Below, piece after piece: positions 12,482-25,393 of a stretch of DNA of 64,000 bases. The stretch covers positions 70,001 through 134,000 of the forward strand of contig BSBK01004088.1 in assembly GCA_027943335.1 (NCBI GenBank). The letters are read 5' to 3'. How positions within the stretch are numbered: the stretch's first letter is position 1; each line of letters begins with the position of its first letter. Source of the stretch: Chamaecyparis obtusa (Eukaryota; Streptophyta; Pinopsida; Cupressales; Cupressaceae). The translations under genes and the position numbers were made by a program. The notes under the pieces were generated by a model. It did not search any database and had not been told where the DNA came from. It saw nothing but the letters and a program-made list of their open reading frames with translations.

Positions 12482-13705
12482 TCAGGAGAAGTAAAACTTT
12501 AGGAATTGTCCATGAATAGGCAATTCCAAAGTACCACTAGTCAAATCCTTCAGGACATAAGAATCTATTCCCCACTTGCTTTCAATAAGATAAGGGCCCA
12601 ACCAGATAGGATCAAACTTCCCATGCTTTCCTTTATCTTCCAATCTTGCATTCCATATCAGCACAAGATCATCAACTTCAAAACTTCTCTGGGTAGCCCT
12701 TCTATCAAAAAAATTCTTACACTCCCTCTGCAATCTTTCATTTCTTTCATGTGCATCTCTCCTTACCTCATCCAACTAGATCAACTCGTCCACTCTTACC
12801 CTCATCTCATCATCTAAATCTTCATCATATGCCTGAATAAACTTATACATCTGCAATAGATTATTTTGAGGCAATCTAGCATTTATCCCATACACTAAAT
12901 CAAAGGGAGCACAACCTATGGCCTTCTTTATAGTTACCCTGTCAGTCCACAATGCTGATCATAACTTAGAATCCCAAGCTTTCTTATTTTTATCCAATAC
13001 TCTTTTGAGAATCTTAATTAGACTTTTGTTACTAGACGCAGCCTAGCCATTTCCTTGTGGATGATATGGGGAAGAGAATGAAATGTGTATCCCATACCGC
13101 TGACAAAAATCACTAAATTCTTGTGATCTAAAACACATTGAATTATCAACAACAATTACCTCTGGGCAACCAAATCTGGTAAGAATATTTTTCATTACAA
13201 AATCTATCACAACTTTGCTAGTAGCCCTTCTAGTAGGGATAGCTTCAACCCACTTGGTAAAATAGTCTATTGCCACTAGTATATAAGAATGTCCACCACT
13301 AGACTTGTTTGGAATCTCTGTAATAAAATCTATACCCTATTCCTAGAAAGGAGCCTGAACTGCAATAGGCCTGAGTGGCAAATTTCCATTAAATTTAAAC
13401 TTACCAGCAAATCTCTGACATGCATCACATTTCCTCACAAACTGATATGCATCCTTAAAAATTGTAGGCCACCAAAATCCAAACCTAAGAATCTTGTGAG
13501 TTGTGGTCTTTTCCATATAGTGTCCTCCATAAACACCTTGGTGCATTTCATCTAACAAGGTTTTGGATCTCTCATGGTCTAAGCATTTTAGTAACACTCC
13601 TTCATTGCTTCTCCACCACAATTTACCATGTATAATAGAATACCTTGTAGATTGCAACTTGACAGTTCTCCTTTTGTTTTCATCTATCTTAGGGGGAAGG
13701 ACCAA
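12482..13705 (-). pseudogene. Element D integrase (Tat type), decayed
   Basis: Minus-strand frame continuous with the RT above it. The N-terminal zinc region (13705-13343) has HQGVYGGH and CDACQRF. The core (from 13276) has DYFTKWVEA and VVDNSMCF acidic positions and SPYHPQGNG before a stop near 13042. The C-terminal part (12775-12482) has IWNARLEDKGKHGKFDPI and WLGPY, the Tat/Athila-type tail. Stops separate the three pieces (near 13342, 13042 and 12776) but the frame is unchanged. It would have inserted the element's cDNA; now inactive. Confidence 0.85.
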
Positions 13706-15643
13706 TTTTTGTAAGTAACCAATAACATCCTTGTACTAGTCACAGTAATCCATATCACAAATATATGGCCTTTGTTCTTCCTCTAACATATTTACATGAA
13801 TGGAAACTAAGTTTCTCTGTGCCATTAAACTCGCAAGACCTAAGCCTCTTATCAACTTTGTAACCTGAATGTCAATGTTAAATTCTTGGATCCTATTGAT
13901 CCATCTACATCTTTTCCCTAAAAGCTCTTGTTGTACCAATATATCTTTAATTGTAGCACAAGGAACATAAGCAACCACCTTAGCCCCTACAAGGTAACAT
14001 CTAAAAGCCTTGACTTCTTTGACTAGGGCATAAGCTTTCTTCTCAGTAATGTCACATTTTAGTTTTGCTACTTGTAGGGATTTGCTAAAAAATGATATGG
14101 GCTGTTCATATCCATCTAAATTCTTCTACAATAAAACTGCTACAACTGTATGAGAAGAGGCAAAAGAAAATATTTGCATGGGCTTACCATAATTAGGTGT
14201 TCTTAAAACTGGAGCATCTTTGATGGCTTTTTTGATACTTTTGGAAGATTCATCTACTTCTTCATTCCATTCAACCTTTGGCTCTTTTTTCAACATTCTA
14301 GAGATGGGGATACTGATTTCTGCAAAATTTGTAACAAATCTCCTTAGAAAGTTGACCTGCCCAAAGAAGGATTGTATTCCTTTTACATTTCTAGGTGGGG
14401 AAATCCTATCTATAGCCATAACCCTCTTAGGGTCAATCCTCACTCCATCCTTAGACACAATATGTCCCAAGATTTTTCCTTCCACAACACCAAAAGCACA
14501 CTTTTTTGGATTCAAAGAAACCCCATATTCCAAAGCCCCGATAAAAATCTTCTCAAGATGCTCACAATGTTGACTTTCCTTCTCTGAATATATTGTGAGA
14601 TCATCCTAATATACTACCAAAAACTTGTTTATAAAGTTTGCAGAGGCCACATCCATGGCTCTTTGAAAAGTAGCTCCAGCATTTGTCAAGCCAAAGGGCA
14701 TTCTAACATAAACATATGTTCCCCAGGGGGTAGTGAATGCAGTCTTAAATTGTTCTAACTCCTTGACCATGACCTGATTATATCCAGAGAAGCCATCCAT
14801 CATGGACATTAGCTTTGATCTAGTAACCCTTTGCAACATATTTTCCATGTTCGGCAAACCATAATTATCCTTCAAAGAATTGACATTCAGATTTCTGAAA
14901 TCAACACACAACCTAATGTCACCATTCTTTTTTATGACTAGAACCAAATTTGACACCCAAGTAGAATGTCTGATAGGCTTGATGATCCCAGCATCTATCA
15001 TCTTTTTGAGTTCATCTTGCATTTTTGGTGTCAAAGTATGATTCACATGTCTTAATTTTTACCTAAAAGGTCTGGTACCTTCTTTCAGTGGTATCTCATG
15101 TTGGAATAGATCTTCTCTATAGGCTTTCAAATCATCATAAGACCATGCAAAAACATGTCTAAATTTTTTGAGAAGGTCAATCAGATTTTTTCTAGTTGTT
15201 GGGGACAAACACCTTCCTATATAAACATTTTTGGGTACTTGACTTGTTCCTAGATTTATTTCCTCCAAATCACTAATCTTATCAACAAATTTAGAAAAAC
15301 ATGCCCTTTCTTTATTGTCAAATGCCCTCTCAAGAGCAACCAATCCCCTTGGGACCCTATTTGACTTCAATTGCAAAACTTCCTTCCCAAGAACATTTTC
15401 CTTCCCATTTCTGATGTCAACATAAGTGTTGAAATCCATCTCTTGATCACCAAAATGAGACTCACACTGCAAGAATCTTAGTATATCCTGATCATCAGAA
15501 AATACTTGCCAATTTTCAACATTGTCTGGGATAGAAGGCCTAGACATAAACTCAATTTTGGATATCCCCACAAAAGTGACATCCTCTGGCCTCAGTGCTA
15601 TGTTTTCCAATAAATCAGCCATTCTATTTTGGCTTCTATCCAC
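13706..15643 (-). pseudogene. Element D reverse transcriptase and RNase H, decayed
   Basis: The linker VFAWSYDDL (about 15150) leads into RT: IKPIRHSTWVSNLVLV, LCVDFRNLN, DGFSGYNQV and [15 protein letters not shown]. The catalytic motif, expected YLDD-type, reads Y-stop-DD at about 14610-14600 because its second codon is TAG. RT continues with NPKKCAFGV and the RNase H connection (14533-14126). A normal Ty3-type RNase H follows (14125-13736) with EKKAYALVKEVKAFRCYL and then a degenerate RLxxASLMAQ end. One frame from 16225 to 12482 with only in-frame stops. Inactive. Confidence 0.87.
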
Positions 15644-16225
15644 CCAATCAATACCAAAAGCACTGAAACCCTCAATTTCATCCTAAACAACATTTCTATA
15701 TTGTTTCAGTCTTTGATTCTTTGATGCATACTTCGATCTAATCTGAGAGATTAGTAACTTAGAATCACCAATCACCCTAAGATGTTTAATTTCATGTCTT
15801 GATGCTAGTCTCAAACCAATCAGTAGGGTCTCATATTCAAAAACATTATTTGTGCAAGGAAACAAGAGAGTGAAAGAAAACTTAAAAGTTTTACCATTTG
15901 GGGATATCAGCAGCACTCCTACTCCAACACCTTCTTTTGAACTTGCTCCATCAAAATATAAAGTCCATAAGGCATTACCTTCTACCATGTTATCCTCATC
16001 ATCAGCCAGAGGGATAGGCTTGACCTTTTCTTGCACCCCCTTCTCCTGAACTTGGAAAGAACCAATGTCAGTGTCCATAAAACAATTCATTTTATCATCT
16101 TCATTCTCCTCAATCATATGTGGAGTTCTAGTTTCCCTTGAAATCTTCACACTTTCTCCTCTGATGTTAAAATTAGAAAAAGGCAAGTCACACTGGATAC
16201 TTCCTCCCATATAGAAGCACTCCAT
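15560..16225 (-). pseudogene. Additional (archaeal-type) RNase H domain of element D
   Basis: Between protease and RT, this frame has LWTLYFDGASSKEGVG (first Asp), NVFEYETLLIGL (Glu), VIGDSKLLI (second Asp), then after one stop near 15684 SQNRMADLLENIAL (last Asp). That is the full D-E-D-D set of a second RNase H, distinct from the one after RT. Known: Tat elements carry such a second RNase H. Odd: it lies upstream of RT here. The order is seen directly, since all pieces from 16225 to 12482 share one frame. Confidence 0.8.
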
Positions 16226-16962
16226 CTCCTAGACAAAAGCATCCCATACTGTGGAGGGATATCAACCACTAAAACACTCATAGTTAGCTACTTGTCAGGA
16301 AATGCTGCTAATTTATAAGGCAAAGCCTTAATGGTACCAATAACTGGCACCTCTCTTGAGTCCATAGCTTGGCATCTTCCATGAGGTGTATCAACTTTCA
16401 GTCCTAGTGACTTCATGATCTCTGTAGGCATGACAATATTTGATGCCCCAAAATCAATCATACAATTCTTCAATAATTTTCCATTTATCATAAGAGACAA
16501 AAAGAAAGGATCACCTATCCCTGATGCAATATTTGCAACATTTGCATCCAAATATATCTGAGGAATCTTAGAGATGATTTCTTCATTTTTACTATCAGGT
16601 GTGTCATCTAAAGAAGCCACATGCTTATCACTTCTACTCATCCCTTGGACTTTTGTAGAAGAGGCACCATTTACCCAATCCAAAACCTTCACCCTATGCT
16701 CTTCTATCCTCATCATTTCCAAAAGTGGAACTTTGACTATCATTTGTGAAAGTAGTTTAGTCATATCAATGGGAACATACTTTTGGTCATCCATGTTCCC
16801 TTTAAAAATAGTGACATCTTTATCCTCTATTTGGAAAATCAAGTCAAATTTATCTTTGTGTAGAGACTCATGTCCCTTCTGGGGTATGGGAACAACCATT
16901 TCTGATGTCCTTGCCTTACCCTTAGGTATTGCAATAGGCCCAATCTTCTTTTTTATTTTCAC
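16210..16962 (-). pseudogene. Element D protease region
   Basis: A retropepsin-like stretch: PFFLSLMINGKLLKNCMID, then FGASNIVMP and GLKVDTPHG. The usual D-S/T-G motif reads DFG, so the active-site Ser/Thr is replaced. After a stop near 16285 the frame continues LTMSVLVVDIPPQYGMLLSR, then slips by one base near 16210 into the frame of the extra RNase H (MGGSIQCDLPF). Inactive. Confidence 0.75.
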
Positions 16963-17910
16963 CTGACTAACAACATCAGCACCTTTCCCCTTTCCCTCAG
17001 GCTATTGTGTACTCCCTTCTGATCTCTTGATAAACATACTACTTGGTTTACCAGCTATATTTCCAACTATTCTTTTTCTCAAGTTGTAATTGCTCTTGGC
17101 TTGAGTGACCATGTCTACAGTGATTTGAGCAATTTCCTCATTAGAAGGTCACCTCAAGGAAACATGCTCCTCACATTTCACTGCACCACATCCAACATCA
17201 TCAAATTCTTCCTCCTCTTGATCATAAAAAACTTGCTGATGGAAAACCTCATTTCTAGCTTGAGAGCCCTCAACATCTTGATTCTCAATCATATCAGTGG
17301 ATTCAACCTCATCCCATGCATGTGAGGAAATCATTGCACAACCATTCTTATCATATTTCTCATCTTGTTCCTAGTTCTCAGATAGATTTAGGGCAATAAC
17401 ATAGTATTCTGGATTGTGAGGAGATTGACAAGCAACACAGCATGGGATATTATCACTCATATTAACTGAATTTCTCTGCAAAGGATCAAGAATCCTATCA
17501 TCAGGCCTATCCCTCTTAGCTAGAAAAATGGGCTTTCCATCCTTCCACTGAGTAGTGTATGGGTAATTTTGCATTCTTGGCTACCTGCTAAAATTATTAG
17601 GAATTGACCGGTCATTAGTTGCAGCCCTATTGTTTCTTTTTTCATCAGGCCTCAGAACCTCTAAAGCATTTAGAATCTATTTCAGATTATCCTCCTCTTT
17701 GGTTTTAAAATTTTCAAACCTTCCCATCTCTTTCTTATTTTGTACTTGAGGCCTACAATCATCTCTTCTCCCCAATTTTCCTAATATTCTTCTATTACTC
17801 TCTATGTTAATAGCCAACTTGTAAGCCTCCCCAAGATTTCTAAGGTTCTTATCCCTTAAAATATATCCCATCTTTGCATCAAAAGCATTTAAGTATGTCA
17901 CAAGACACAC
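16963..17910 (-). pseudogene. Element D gag, downstream half
   Basis: 17910-17677 continues the gag frame of 24294-25393 after element C (LVTYLNAFDAKMGYILRDKN, EAYKLAINIESNRR). 17574-17371 has a Tat-type zinc-binding segment, CCVACQSPHNPEYY, in which the last Cys is Tyr. Several stops and probable frameshifts follow between 17370 and 16963. It formed the C-terminal part of the particle protein. Confidence 0.75.
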
Positions 17911-18777
17911 TGATGAAGGGTGCTCCCCTTAATACCACAAACACATAGCAGAAATAGAGAAATGACAACAATAATATACAAGAACAGAAAATTGGCTTCT
18001 TATTATCTCCACAAATGTGGAATTACAAACTTTTAGAATTACAATATGCAAAGCCACATGGGCATTCCCTTAAAATATTTTGTAGGACAAAGCCTCGAAT
18101 CAATACCCAGATCTACTACCCAGAACTATTCCGAACTGCCTAAGACAATAATAGAGCCTTCCTTATATAGGCAATTTCCACCGCCCGAGAAGGTTCCAGA
18201 AATTTAGCCTTAAGGGCCGACCAAACTTAGAATTATTTTATTTTTCAATTTATTACATCAAAGTCGGCTCAAAATAACTTTTGAAACCCAAACAAAAATT
18301 TTGAAATAAAATTATTTTCTGCCATTTCAGGTGACCCAACTTTTAGAGACCATAAGTCATCACTAGTTGACTCGATTGACTATTATAACCCCATTTCAGA
18401 AATGCCACGAAGCGCTCTACAAGCTTGACCGGCGCAAGCACTTGTCACCCAAATTTTTGACCTCATTCGAGGCCTCTAAAGCCTTCAAAACTGAGTTTAA
18501 AGTTTCTGTACCCTACTGCTAATATCGAAAATCTTCAATATCTTCAAAACTACACCTGATCTAGCCATGAAACTTTGCTGGCAGACTTATATGACCAAAA
18601 TGAACCTCCAAGAAAGAAATTAGATCATTCTGAGCACATACAAAAATTACCAAAAATAGTAACTTTCCATAAATAGCAGCTCTACACAAAATAGCCCTTA
18701 TTGAATATAAAAATAGATTTTTTTATTTTTTTTTGTTGATGCAAGATTGCTCTTACACCCAAGATGCTCCTGCATCA
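17911..18777 (-). repeat. 3' LTR of element C (867 bp)
   Basis: Minus-strand ends are TGATGCAGGAGC and CACCCTTCATCA; TATA at 18159-18171 (plus coordinates). It has a T-rich run near 18717-18735 close to the 5' end of the LTR on the minus strand, which differs from the 5' copy. Confidence 0.93.
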
Positions 18778-18815
18778 CACACCCGGGGTAATTTGAGAAG
18801 TGACCCTGTCATGAC

Positions 18816-21800
18816 TCAGGTGTGCAAAGGAAAACCAAGACAGTTAACCTCCTCCTTTGTTAGCCATGATGAATCTTCAACAGGTCATCCTTTCCATTTG
18901 ACCAAATACTCTTCATATGTCCTATTCCTTGTGCTTCTGCCAACACGACTGTCCAGTATGTCTTCAATCTCCTTGATATCTGAACTGGTTGCTGGAATAT
19001 TCTACTGTGCTGTTGCAACCTCATCTTCAACACCTCCTTCATGATACTCTATCAAATCTAAAATGTTAAACACTGGTGAAATATTCAGCCCAGTAGGCAA
19101 TTCTACCTCATATGCATTTCTCGAATCATACTTCTTCAGTATCTTACATGGCCCAAACTTCTTCATTTTCAACTTGTTATAGGTACCAACCGAAAACTGC
19201 TCCTTCCGCAAATGAACCATGACTTCATCTCCAACCTAAAATTTCTTATGCCTCCTTTTCACATCTTCCTTAGCCTTATACTGTGCATTCATCTTGGCAA
19301 TATGCTTCCTCACCTCCTCATGGATGTTTTTCAAATGTTCTACAAAATCTTCAGCTTCAGCATTAGTTATTTCTCCTTTATCTATCTTCCTTAATTCAGA
19401 TGCATTTCTTGGACTACTTCCATATACAATTTGGAATGGTGATTTACCAGTGCTCCTATTGATAGAATTATTATATGCAAATTCCACCTGTGGTAAAATC
19501 AAATCCCATCCTGTTGGCTTATCTCCAACCAAACATCTCAGCAAATTTCTCAAACTTCTATTCACCACCTCTGTCTGTCCATCAGTCTGTGGATGATGTG
19601 ATGAACTGAACTTCAAATCTGTCTTCAACTTCTTCCACAATGTCCGCCAAAAATATCCAACAAACTTAGTATCTCGATCTGAAACTATGGTCTTTGGCAA
19701 ACCATGTCGTCTCACCACTTCTCTGAAAAACAATCCTGCTACATGAACAACATCATTAGTCTTCTTGCAGGGAATGAAATGTGTCATCTTCAAAAATCTG
19801 TCAACTACTACAAAAATTGAATCATGTCCCCACTGTGTCCTCGGTAAACCAAGAACAAAGTCCATACTGATATCCTCCCAAGGCTTCTCCGGTACAGGTA
19901 ATGGCTGATACATCCCTGTATTTTGCTTCACTCCTTTCACCATCTGACATACTCTAAAACTCTGTACAAACTTCTTCACATCTTGCTGCAATTGTGGCCA
20001 ATAATAATTCTCACCAACCAAATCAAGGGTTTTATCATGACCAAAATGTCCAGCCAATCCTCCGCTATGCTTCTCCTTGATGAGATTCTCCCTCATAGAA
20101 CTTCATGGAATGCACAACTGACTCCCTCTGAATAGCATATCATCCTAGATGATGAAATCCAACCATTTCATCCTGTCTAGAGTAACAGGTTTTGTACAAG
20201 CTTTCCAAGCTTCACCAAAATCAAGATCCTCTGGATACAAATTCTTGAGTTCTTTGAAGCCAACCACCTCAATCTGTATCTCTGTCAGCAATAGTTGCCT
20301 TCTACTAAGAGCATCTGCAACCCTGTTAGACTTTCCACTTCTATGTTTCAAAACAAATGTATAACTCTGCAAAAACTCAACCCATTTCAAATGCCTTTGA
20401 TTCAATTTTCCTTGACTATTCAAATATTGCAAAGCTTGATGATCAGTATACAAAACAAACTCCTTAGGAAGAAAATAATATCTCCACTTCTTTAATGCCT
20501 GAACTATAGCATAAAATTCCTGATCATAAATAGAATACTTTCTCTTGGCATCATTTAACTTCTCACTGAAATACACAACAAGTTTACCTTCTTGGCTCAT
20601 AACAGCTCCTATTGCAGTACCACTAGCATCACAATCTACTTGAAACACCTTATTAAAATCTGGAAGTGCTAAAACAGGTTGTTTTGTAACTTTTTGTTTC
20701 AATAATTGAAAACTCTTTTCTGCTCCTTTAGTCCACTTAAACTCTTTTCTATCCCCTTTCATCGTCTCAGTCAAGGGACCACAAATACTACTAACATTTT
20801 TGATAAAATTTCTATAAAAACTAGCTAGACCATGAAAAGATCTTACCTCAGTAGCACTCATTGGAGTAGGCCATTCAAGGATAGCCTGTACCTTCTCTGG
20901 GTCCATTTTTAGACCTTCTGCTGAAACTACAAATCCCAAATACACTAACTCTTTCTTCACAAAACTACACTTCTTCAAATTAATCAACAATTTATCATCT
21001 CTCAACTTCTCAAACACCATACGAATATGCATCATATGTTCCTCCAATGTCTTGCTAAAAATCAAAATATCATCTAGTAAACAATGACAAACTTACCCAA
21101 AAATTCTTTCAGAACCTCGTTCATAAGCCACATGAAAGTGCTAGGTGCATTGGTTAGCTCAAAAGGCATGACTAACCACTCATATAGTCCTTCCTTTATT
21201 TTGAAGGTAGTCTTCCATTCATCTCCTTCTCTGATCTGAATCTGGTGATATCCACTCTTTAGATCTATCTTTGAAAAATACACAGCTCCACTCAAACTGT
21301 CCATAATGTCATCCATTCGTGGCAATGGAAACCTGTACTTAATTATGATCTTCTTTATTGCCCTAGAATCTGTACACATCCTCCATTCTCCATTCTTCTT
21401 TGGTGCTAATACCACTGGTACAGCATAGGGACTCAGACTCTCTCGAATCAACCCCTTCTGTAACAACTCATGTACTTGTCTGTTCAACTCTTCACTTTCT
21501 ACTGGTGTCATTCTGTGTGCTGCCTTATATGGCAAACTGGCTCTTGGAATCAAATCCATCTAATGACTGATCTTCCTTACCGGTGGTAATCCATCAGGTA
21601 CATTATCAGATACAATATCCTGAAACTCATTCAACAAATCTGCAACCTCTACAGGTACATCCTCTACTTCTTCTTTACCAACTTTTGGAATTAAAGTAAA
21701 ACATACATGCTCATGCCTCATACCATCTAGGAAATTTCTTCCATCAACAAAAGTTATCCTTGCATTACCACATACCTTCTCTTCAGTCTCCTTCAATGGT

Positions 21801-23325
21801 TTTAGCTTATGTCGCACTCCATCCTTTGTCAGGGAATAGGTATTCGCACGACCATCATGTACAACACATCTGTCAAACTGCTATGGTCTACCCAACAACA
21901 TATGACATGCATCCATAGATATGATATCACACAATACCTCATCTTGGTATCCGCCAATCTTGAACTTTACCAGGCACTGTTCACTGACCATGACCTTGTG
22001 GTCATCCTATACCCAGGCAATCCGATATGGATGTGGGTGTTTCTATCTCTTGAGCTTCAGCTTTGTCATCATCTCTTCTGACACCAAATTGTCAGTGCTT
22101 CCACTATCGATAATCACATCACAACATTTACCTTCACACTTGCACCTGGTGCGAAACAAGCTCCTCCTTTGCTCAGGTTCATTCTCACCACTCAACAGGA
22201 CTCTTCTATTAATCAATGTTTCTCCTCTTTCAGCATCTTTAGAATTTGATGATCTGGCATCTTCATCTACATGTGCAACTCTGGCCTGGCCTTCATTTCT
22301 CTTGTCTATTCTGCCTTGGTGCTGAGGACATTCAAATGTCCTATGACCTTCTTCTCCATAGTGAAAACATGTTCCACGGAAGCCACCTCTTCCAGATCCT
22401 TGTCCTCTTCCTCTTCCTCTCTTATCTCTATTATTCTAATCCTGGAAGCAATTAGAATTATTTCCTCGCTGATTCTGACTGCTACTGGCCTCATCCTTCT
22501 TTTTCGAATCTTCATTTTAGCCACCATATGAACGTCCACCAGATCATCCACCATGACCTCTTCCGTTTTGTCTGCTCTCAAACTTCTTGTTCAACTTTTC
22601 CTCTACTTTTAAGAAAAACTGGTATGCCTCTTCAATACTGCTCATTCGAACCAGATTCAGCTCCTCCTGAATGCTTGGCCTTAGCCGATTAAGGTATCGG
22701 GCAACTTTCTCTTTATCAGCTTCTGCATGGCCTATTTTGATGAGAAGTCGATAGAACTCATCTGTATACTGCTGAATAGATCTTCTTGCGCTTACTTCAA
22801 ACTTTGCATTTTCTTCAGTAGGTCAAGCTCATAATCAACAGGAATGAACTGTCACTTCAATTTATCCACCATCCGATCCCATCTCATGATTTTCTCCTTT
22901 CCCCTTCTATTTCACTCCAACTGAATCTCTTGCCACCATATCTTCACATGACCTTTCAGTCTGGCCTTCGCAAATTTGACCCTATGAGGATCCTCAACAT
23001 CTTCATACTCAAAATATTCTTCACATTCATTGATCCAGTCGATCAATTCTTCTGGGTTAAGATTTCTAGAAAATGTAGGAACCTCAATTTTAGGTCTTTT
23101 CCCAATCTTAGAAATGGCCTGAAAAAGTCTTTCTTCCTCCTGGTTTACAATTTCAACTTCTCCTTCTTGATATCCTTCTTCAGCTTCATCCTTGCTTTCA
23201 TCTCTGACATTAAGATTCATTCCTCTGCAAATCTCTTCTTGCAATGCTCACACTTGTCTCTACAGCTCTCTAACCTCAGGTGTCACAACACCAGCTCTTC
23301 TGCCACGTTCCCTTCATGGAGGCAT
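18816..23325 (-). pseudogene. Chromovirus gag-pol, copy C, with frameshifts
   Basis: It starts at 23325 (MPP, then TGA from CGA) and ends at the TGA at 18816. Same domain order as copy B: gag, CCHC knuckle, protease, RT (21559-21074), RNase H (in 21065-20145, TDHQAL intact), integrase (20096-19236), chromodomain (from about 19000). It has a two-base insertion in gag near 22790. A one-base deletion falls exactly in the RT catalytic motif: tacctagatgat in A and B is tactagatgat here, near 21075. The first Cys of the integrase CxxC finger is Phe (SFRVC). The chromodomain stop in WKG-stop-P is shared with copy B. Inactive. Confidence 0.9.
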
Positions 23326-23411
23326 TTTTGCGATGCGTGCTGAAACCATAACCACGGTCCTGGTGCAAACTACCTCACAATCGGTGATCTATTTACACAC
23401 TCAGGAAAACT

Positions 23412-23425
23412 TGGCTCTGATACCA
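23412..23425 (-). other. Primer binding site, element C
   Basis: Minus-strand TGGTATCAGAGCCA starts two bases after the LTR end CATCA; initiator-Met tRNA type. Confidence 0.85.
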
Positions 23426-23427
23426 CT

Positions 23428-24293
23428 TGATGAAAGGTGCTCCCCTTAATATCACAAACACATAACAGAAATAGAGAAACGACAACAATAATATGCAAGA
23501 ACAAAAAATTGGCTTCTTATTATCTCCACAAATGTGGAATTACAAACTTTTAGACTTACAATATGCAAAGCCACATGGGCATTCCCTTACAATATTCTAT
23601 AGGACAAAGCCTCGAATCAATACCCAGATCTACTACCCAGAACTATTCTGAACTGCCTAAGACAATAATAGAGCCTTCCTTATATAGGCAATTTCCACCG
23701 CCCGAGAAGGTTCCAGAAATTTAGCCCTAAGGGCCGACCAAACTTAGAATTATTTTATTTTTCAATTTATTACATCAAAGTTGGCTCAAAATAACTTTTG
23801 AAACCCGAACAGAAATTTTGAAGGAAAATTATTTTCTGCCATTTCAGGTGACCCGACTTTTGGAGACCATAAGTCATCACCAATTGACCTGATTGACTAT
23901 TATAACCCCATTTTGAAAATGCCACGAATTGCTCTACAGGCTTGACCGGCGTAAGCGCTCGTCACCCAAATTTTTGACCTCATTCGGGGCCTCTAAATCC
24001 TTCAAAACTGAGTTTGAAGTTTCTGTACCCTGCTGCCAATACCGAAAATCTTCAATATCTTCAAAACTACACCTGATCTAGCCATGAAACTTTACTGGCA
24101 GACTTATATGACCAAAATGAACCTCCAAGAAAGAAATCAGATCATTCTGAGCACATATAAAAATTATCAAAAATAGTAACTTTCCATAAATAGCAGCTCT
24201 GCACAAAATAGCCCTTATTAAATATAAAAATAGAAATTTTTTTTTTTTTTGGTGATGCAAGATTGCTCTTACACCCAGGATGCTCCTGCATCA
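23428..24293 (-). repeat. 5' LTR of element C (866 bp)
   Basis: Pairs with 17911-18777. TATA at 23676-23688 (plus coordinates). The outer flank is the cacac target duplication inside D gag. Confidence 0.93.
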
Positions 24294-25393
24294 CACACCC
24301 TATCATCTAATCTGATAACTTGTAGGAGCATATGCATAGCTTTTTGGAATCTTATATTAAATTCAAGAACATCTTCATTCTGATTTTTCTTTATGTTATT
24401 GAATTCATTCAAAATAAAACTCTCATTTGTTTTATCACCGTAATGTTCATTCAAAATAAAACCCTCATTCCAAGACCCTATACTGGCATGGGGCAATCCT
24501 CTAAACTAGTCCCTAGCATCTTCAGTCAAAGATTGTACAAATAACTTCATTACAACATCATCAAGCTCAATATTATAATCATCTATTGCATCAATAAAGT
24601 TCTTTAGATGTTCCTCACATGTGATGACATTGTTTCCAGCAAATTTAGGGAGCTTCTTTCTAATTTCATCAGGAATTATATTAGGATAACCAAGAATACC
24701 CAAAAAGATAAGTTGTTTGTACCTTTCATGAACAAGACCTCCTCGAGGTGGATCCATTCCTTGAGATGTAGATGTTGAATGTCTTGAAGTATGCTTGAGA
24801 AAATCAATCTTCTTCCTCATTTATGCAGTAGTAGCCTCCAATTCTACTTTCTCAAGTTCTTTGGCCCACACTTCTTTCTCCTTTCTAGCCTTCTCAAGGT
24901 CCACATCTATTCTCAACTCTTGATGTAAAGGATCCTCATCATTTACATGTTCATTGATTTTAACTCCAACAACTCTTTGTTTTCCTTTATCTCTAGGTCT
25001 AGTTGTCTCATATGTCTTCTGCACAATAGGTTGTTCCTCTGTTCTTTTAGGCTCTGGGACAAAATTAATTGCCTCCAAATCTAACAACTGTCTCTTTAAC
25101 TATTCAGCCCTTATCATGGCCTGTCTTACTTTGTCCTCTTTATGTTTTTCTCTTTGCTATCTAATAGAAATCTGTTCTTGGACTCTTCTTTCCAACTCAT
25201 AAAATTCTTCAAAAATTTCTTTTGATTCCAGGAGAGTAGTCTCAGATTCAACATCTCCCACTTGTAACTCATCCTCATACTGGTTCAACCCGAAATCAAT
25301 AGCCTCTTCATATTCTAAGACATTTTCTTCTTGACCCGGCTTGATTTGATTTTCTCATCTTGTATCTTCTTTATGTTTCCAAGTATGAGACAT
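24294..25393 (-). pseudogene. Element D gag, upstream half
   Basis: A minus-strand frame from the ATG at 25393 (MSHTWKHKED) runs through 25087-24821 (charged, KARKEKEVWAKELEKVE coiled-coil-like) and 24820-24506 (IPDEIRKKLPKFAGNN, EEHLKNFIDAIDDYNIEL) to 24496-24299 (DVLEFNIRFQKAMHMLL). In-frame stops lie near 25357, 24818 and 24503. This is the Tat-type gag core. Within it FILNE occurs twice because of a roughly 33-bp imperfect duplication (24395-24475). Element C cuts it at 24294. Confidence 0.8.

Larger units (their letters stand above)
17911..24293 (-). mobile_element. Element C: complete chromovirus copy nested in D gag
   Basis: LTRs at 17911-18777 and 23428-24293 flank a 4650-bp internal region of the same family as copies A and B. 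The 5-bp target duplication is cacac at 17906-17910 and 24294-24298. It shares D's orientation. The two LTRs differ at about 5% of positions by eye. The insertion point lies inside a gag codon pair of D and the flanking D frames agree once one duplicate is discounted, so the nesting is unambiguous. Confidence 0.95.

Noticed and set aside
18771..18784. Internal end GGGTGTG of C equals the target flank GGGTGTG
   Set aside because: Copy B has a different sequence (GATGTC) at the matching internal end, so the LTR boundary is at TGATG and the match is most likely chance.
17911..24293. Element C as a continuation of the A/B tandem array
   Set aside because: It has its own two LTRs and its own 5-bp duplication inside D, so it is an independent insertion.
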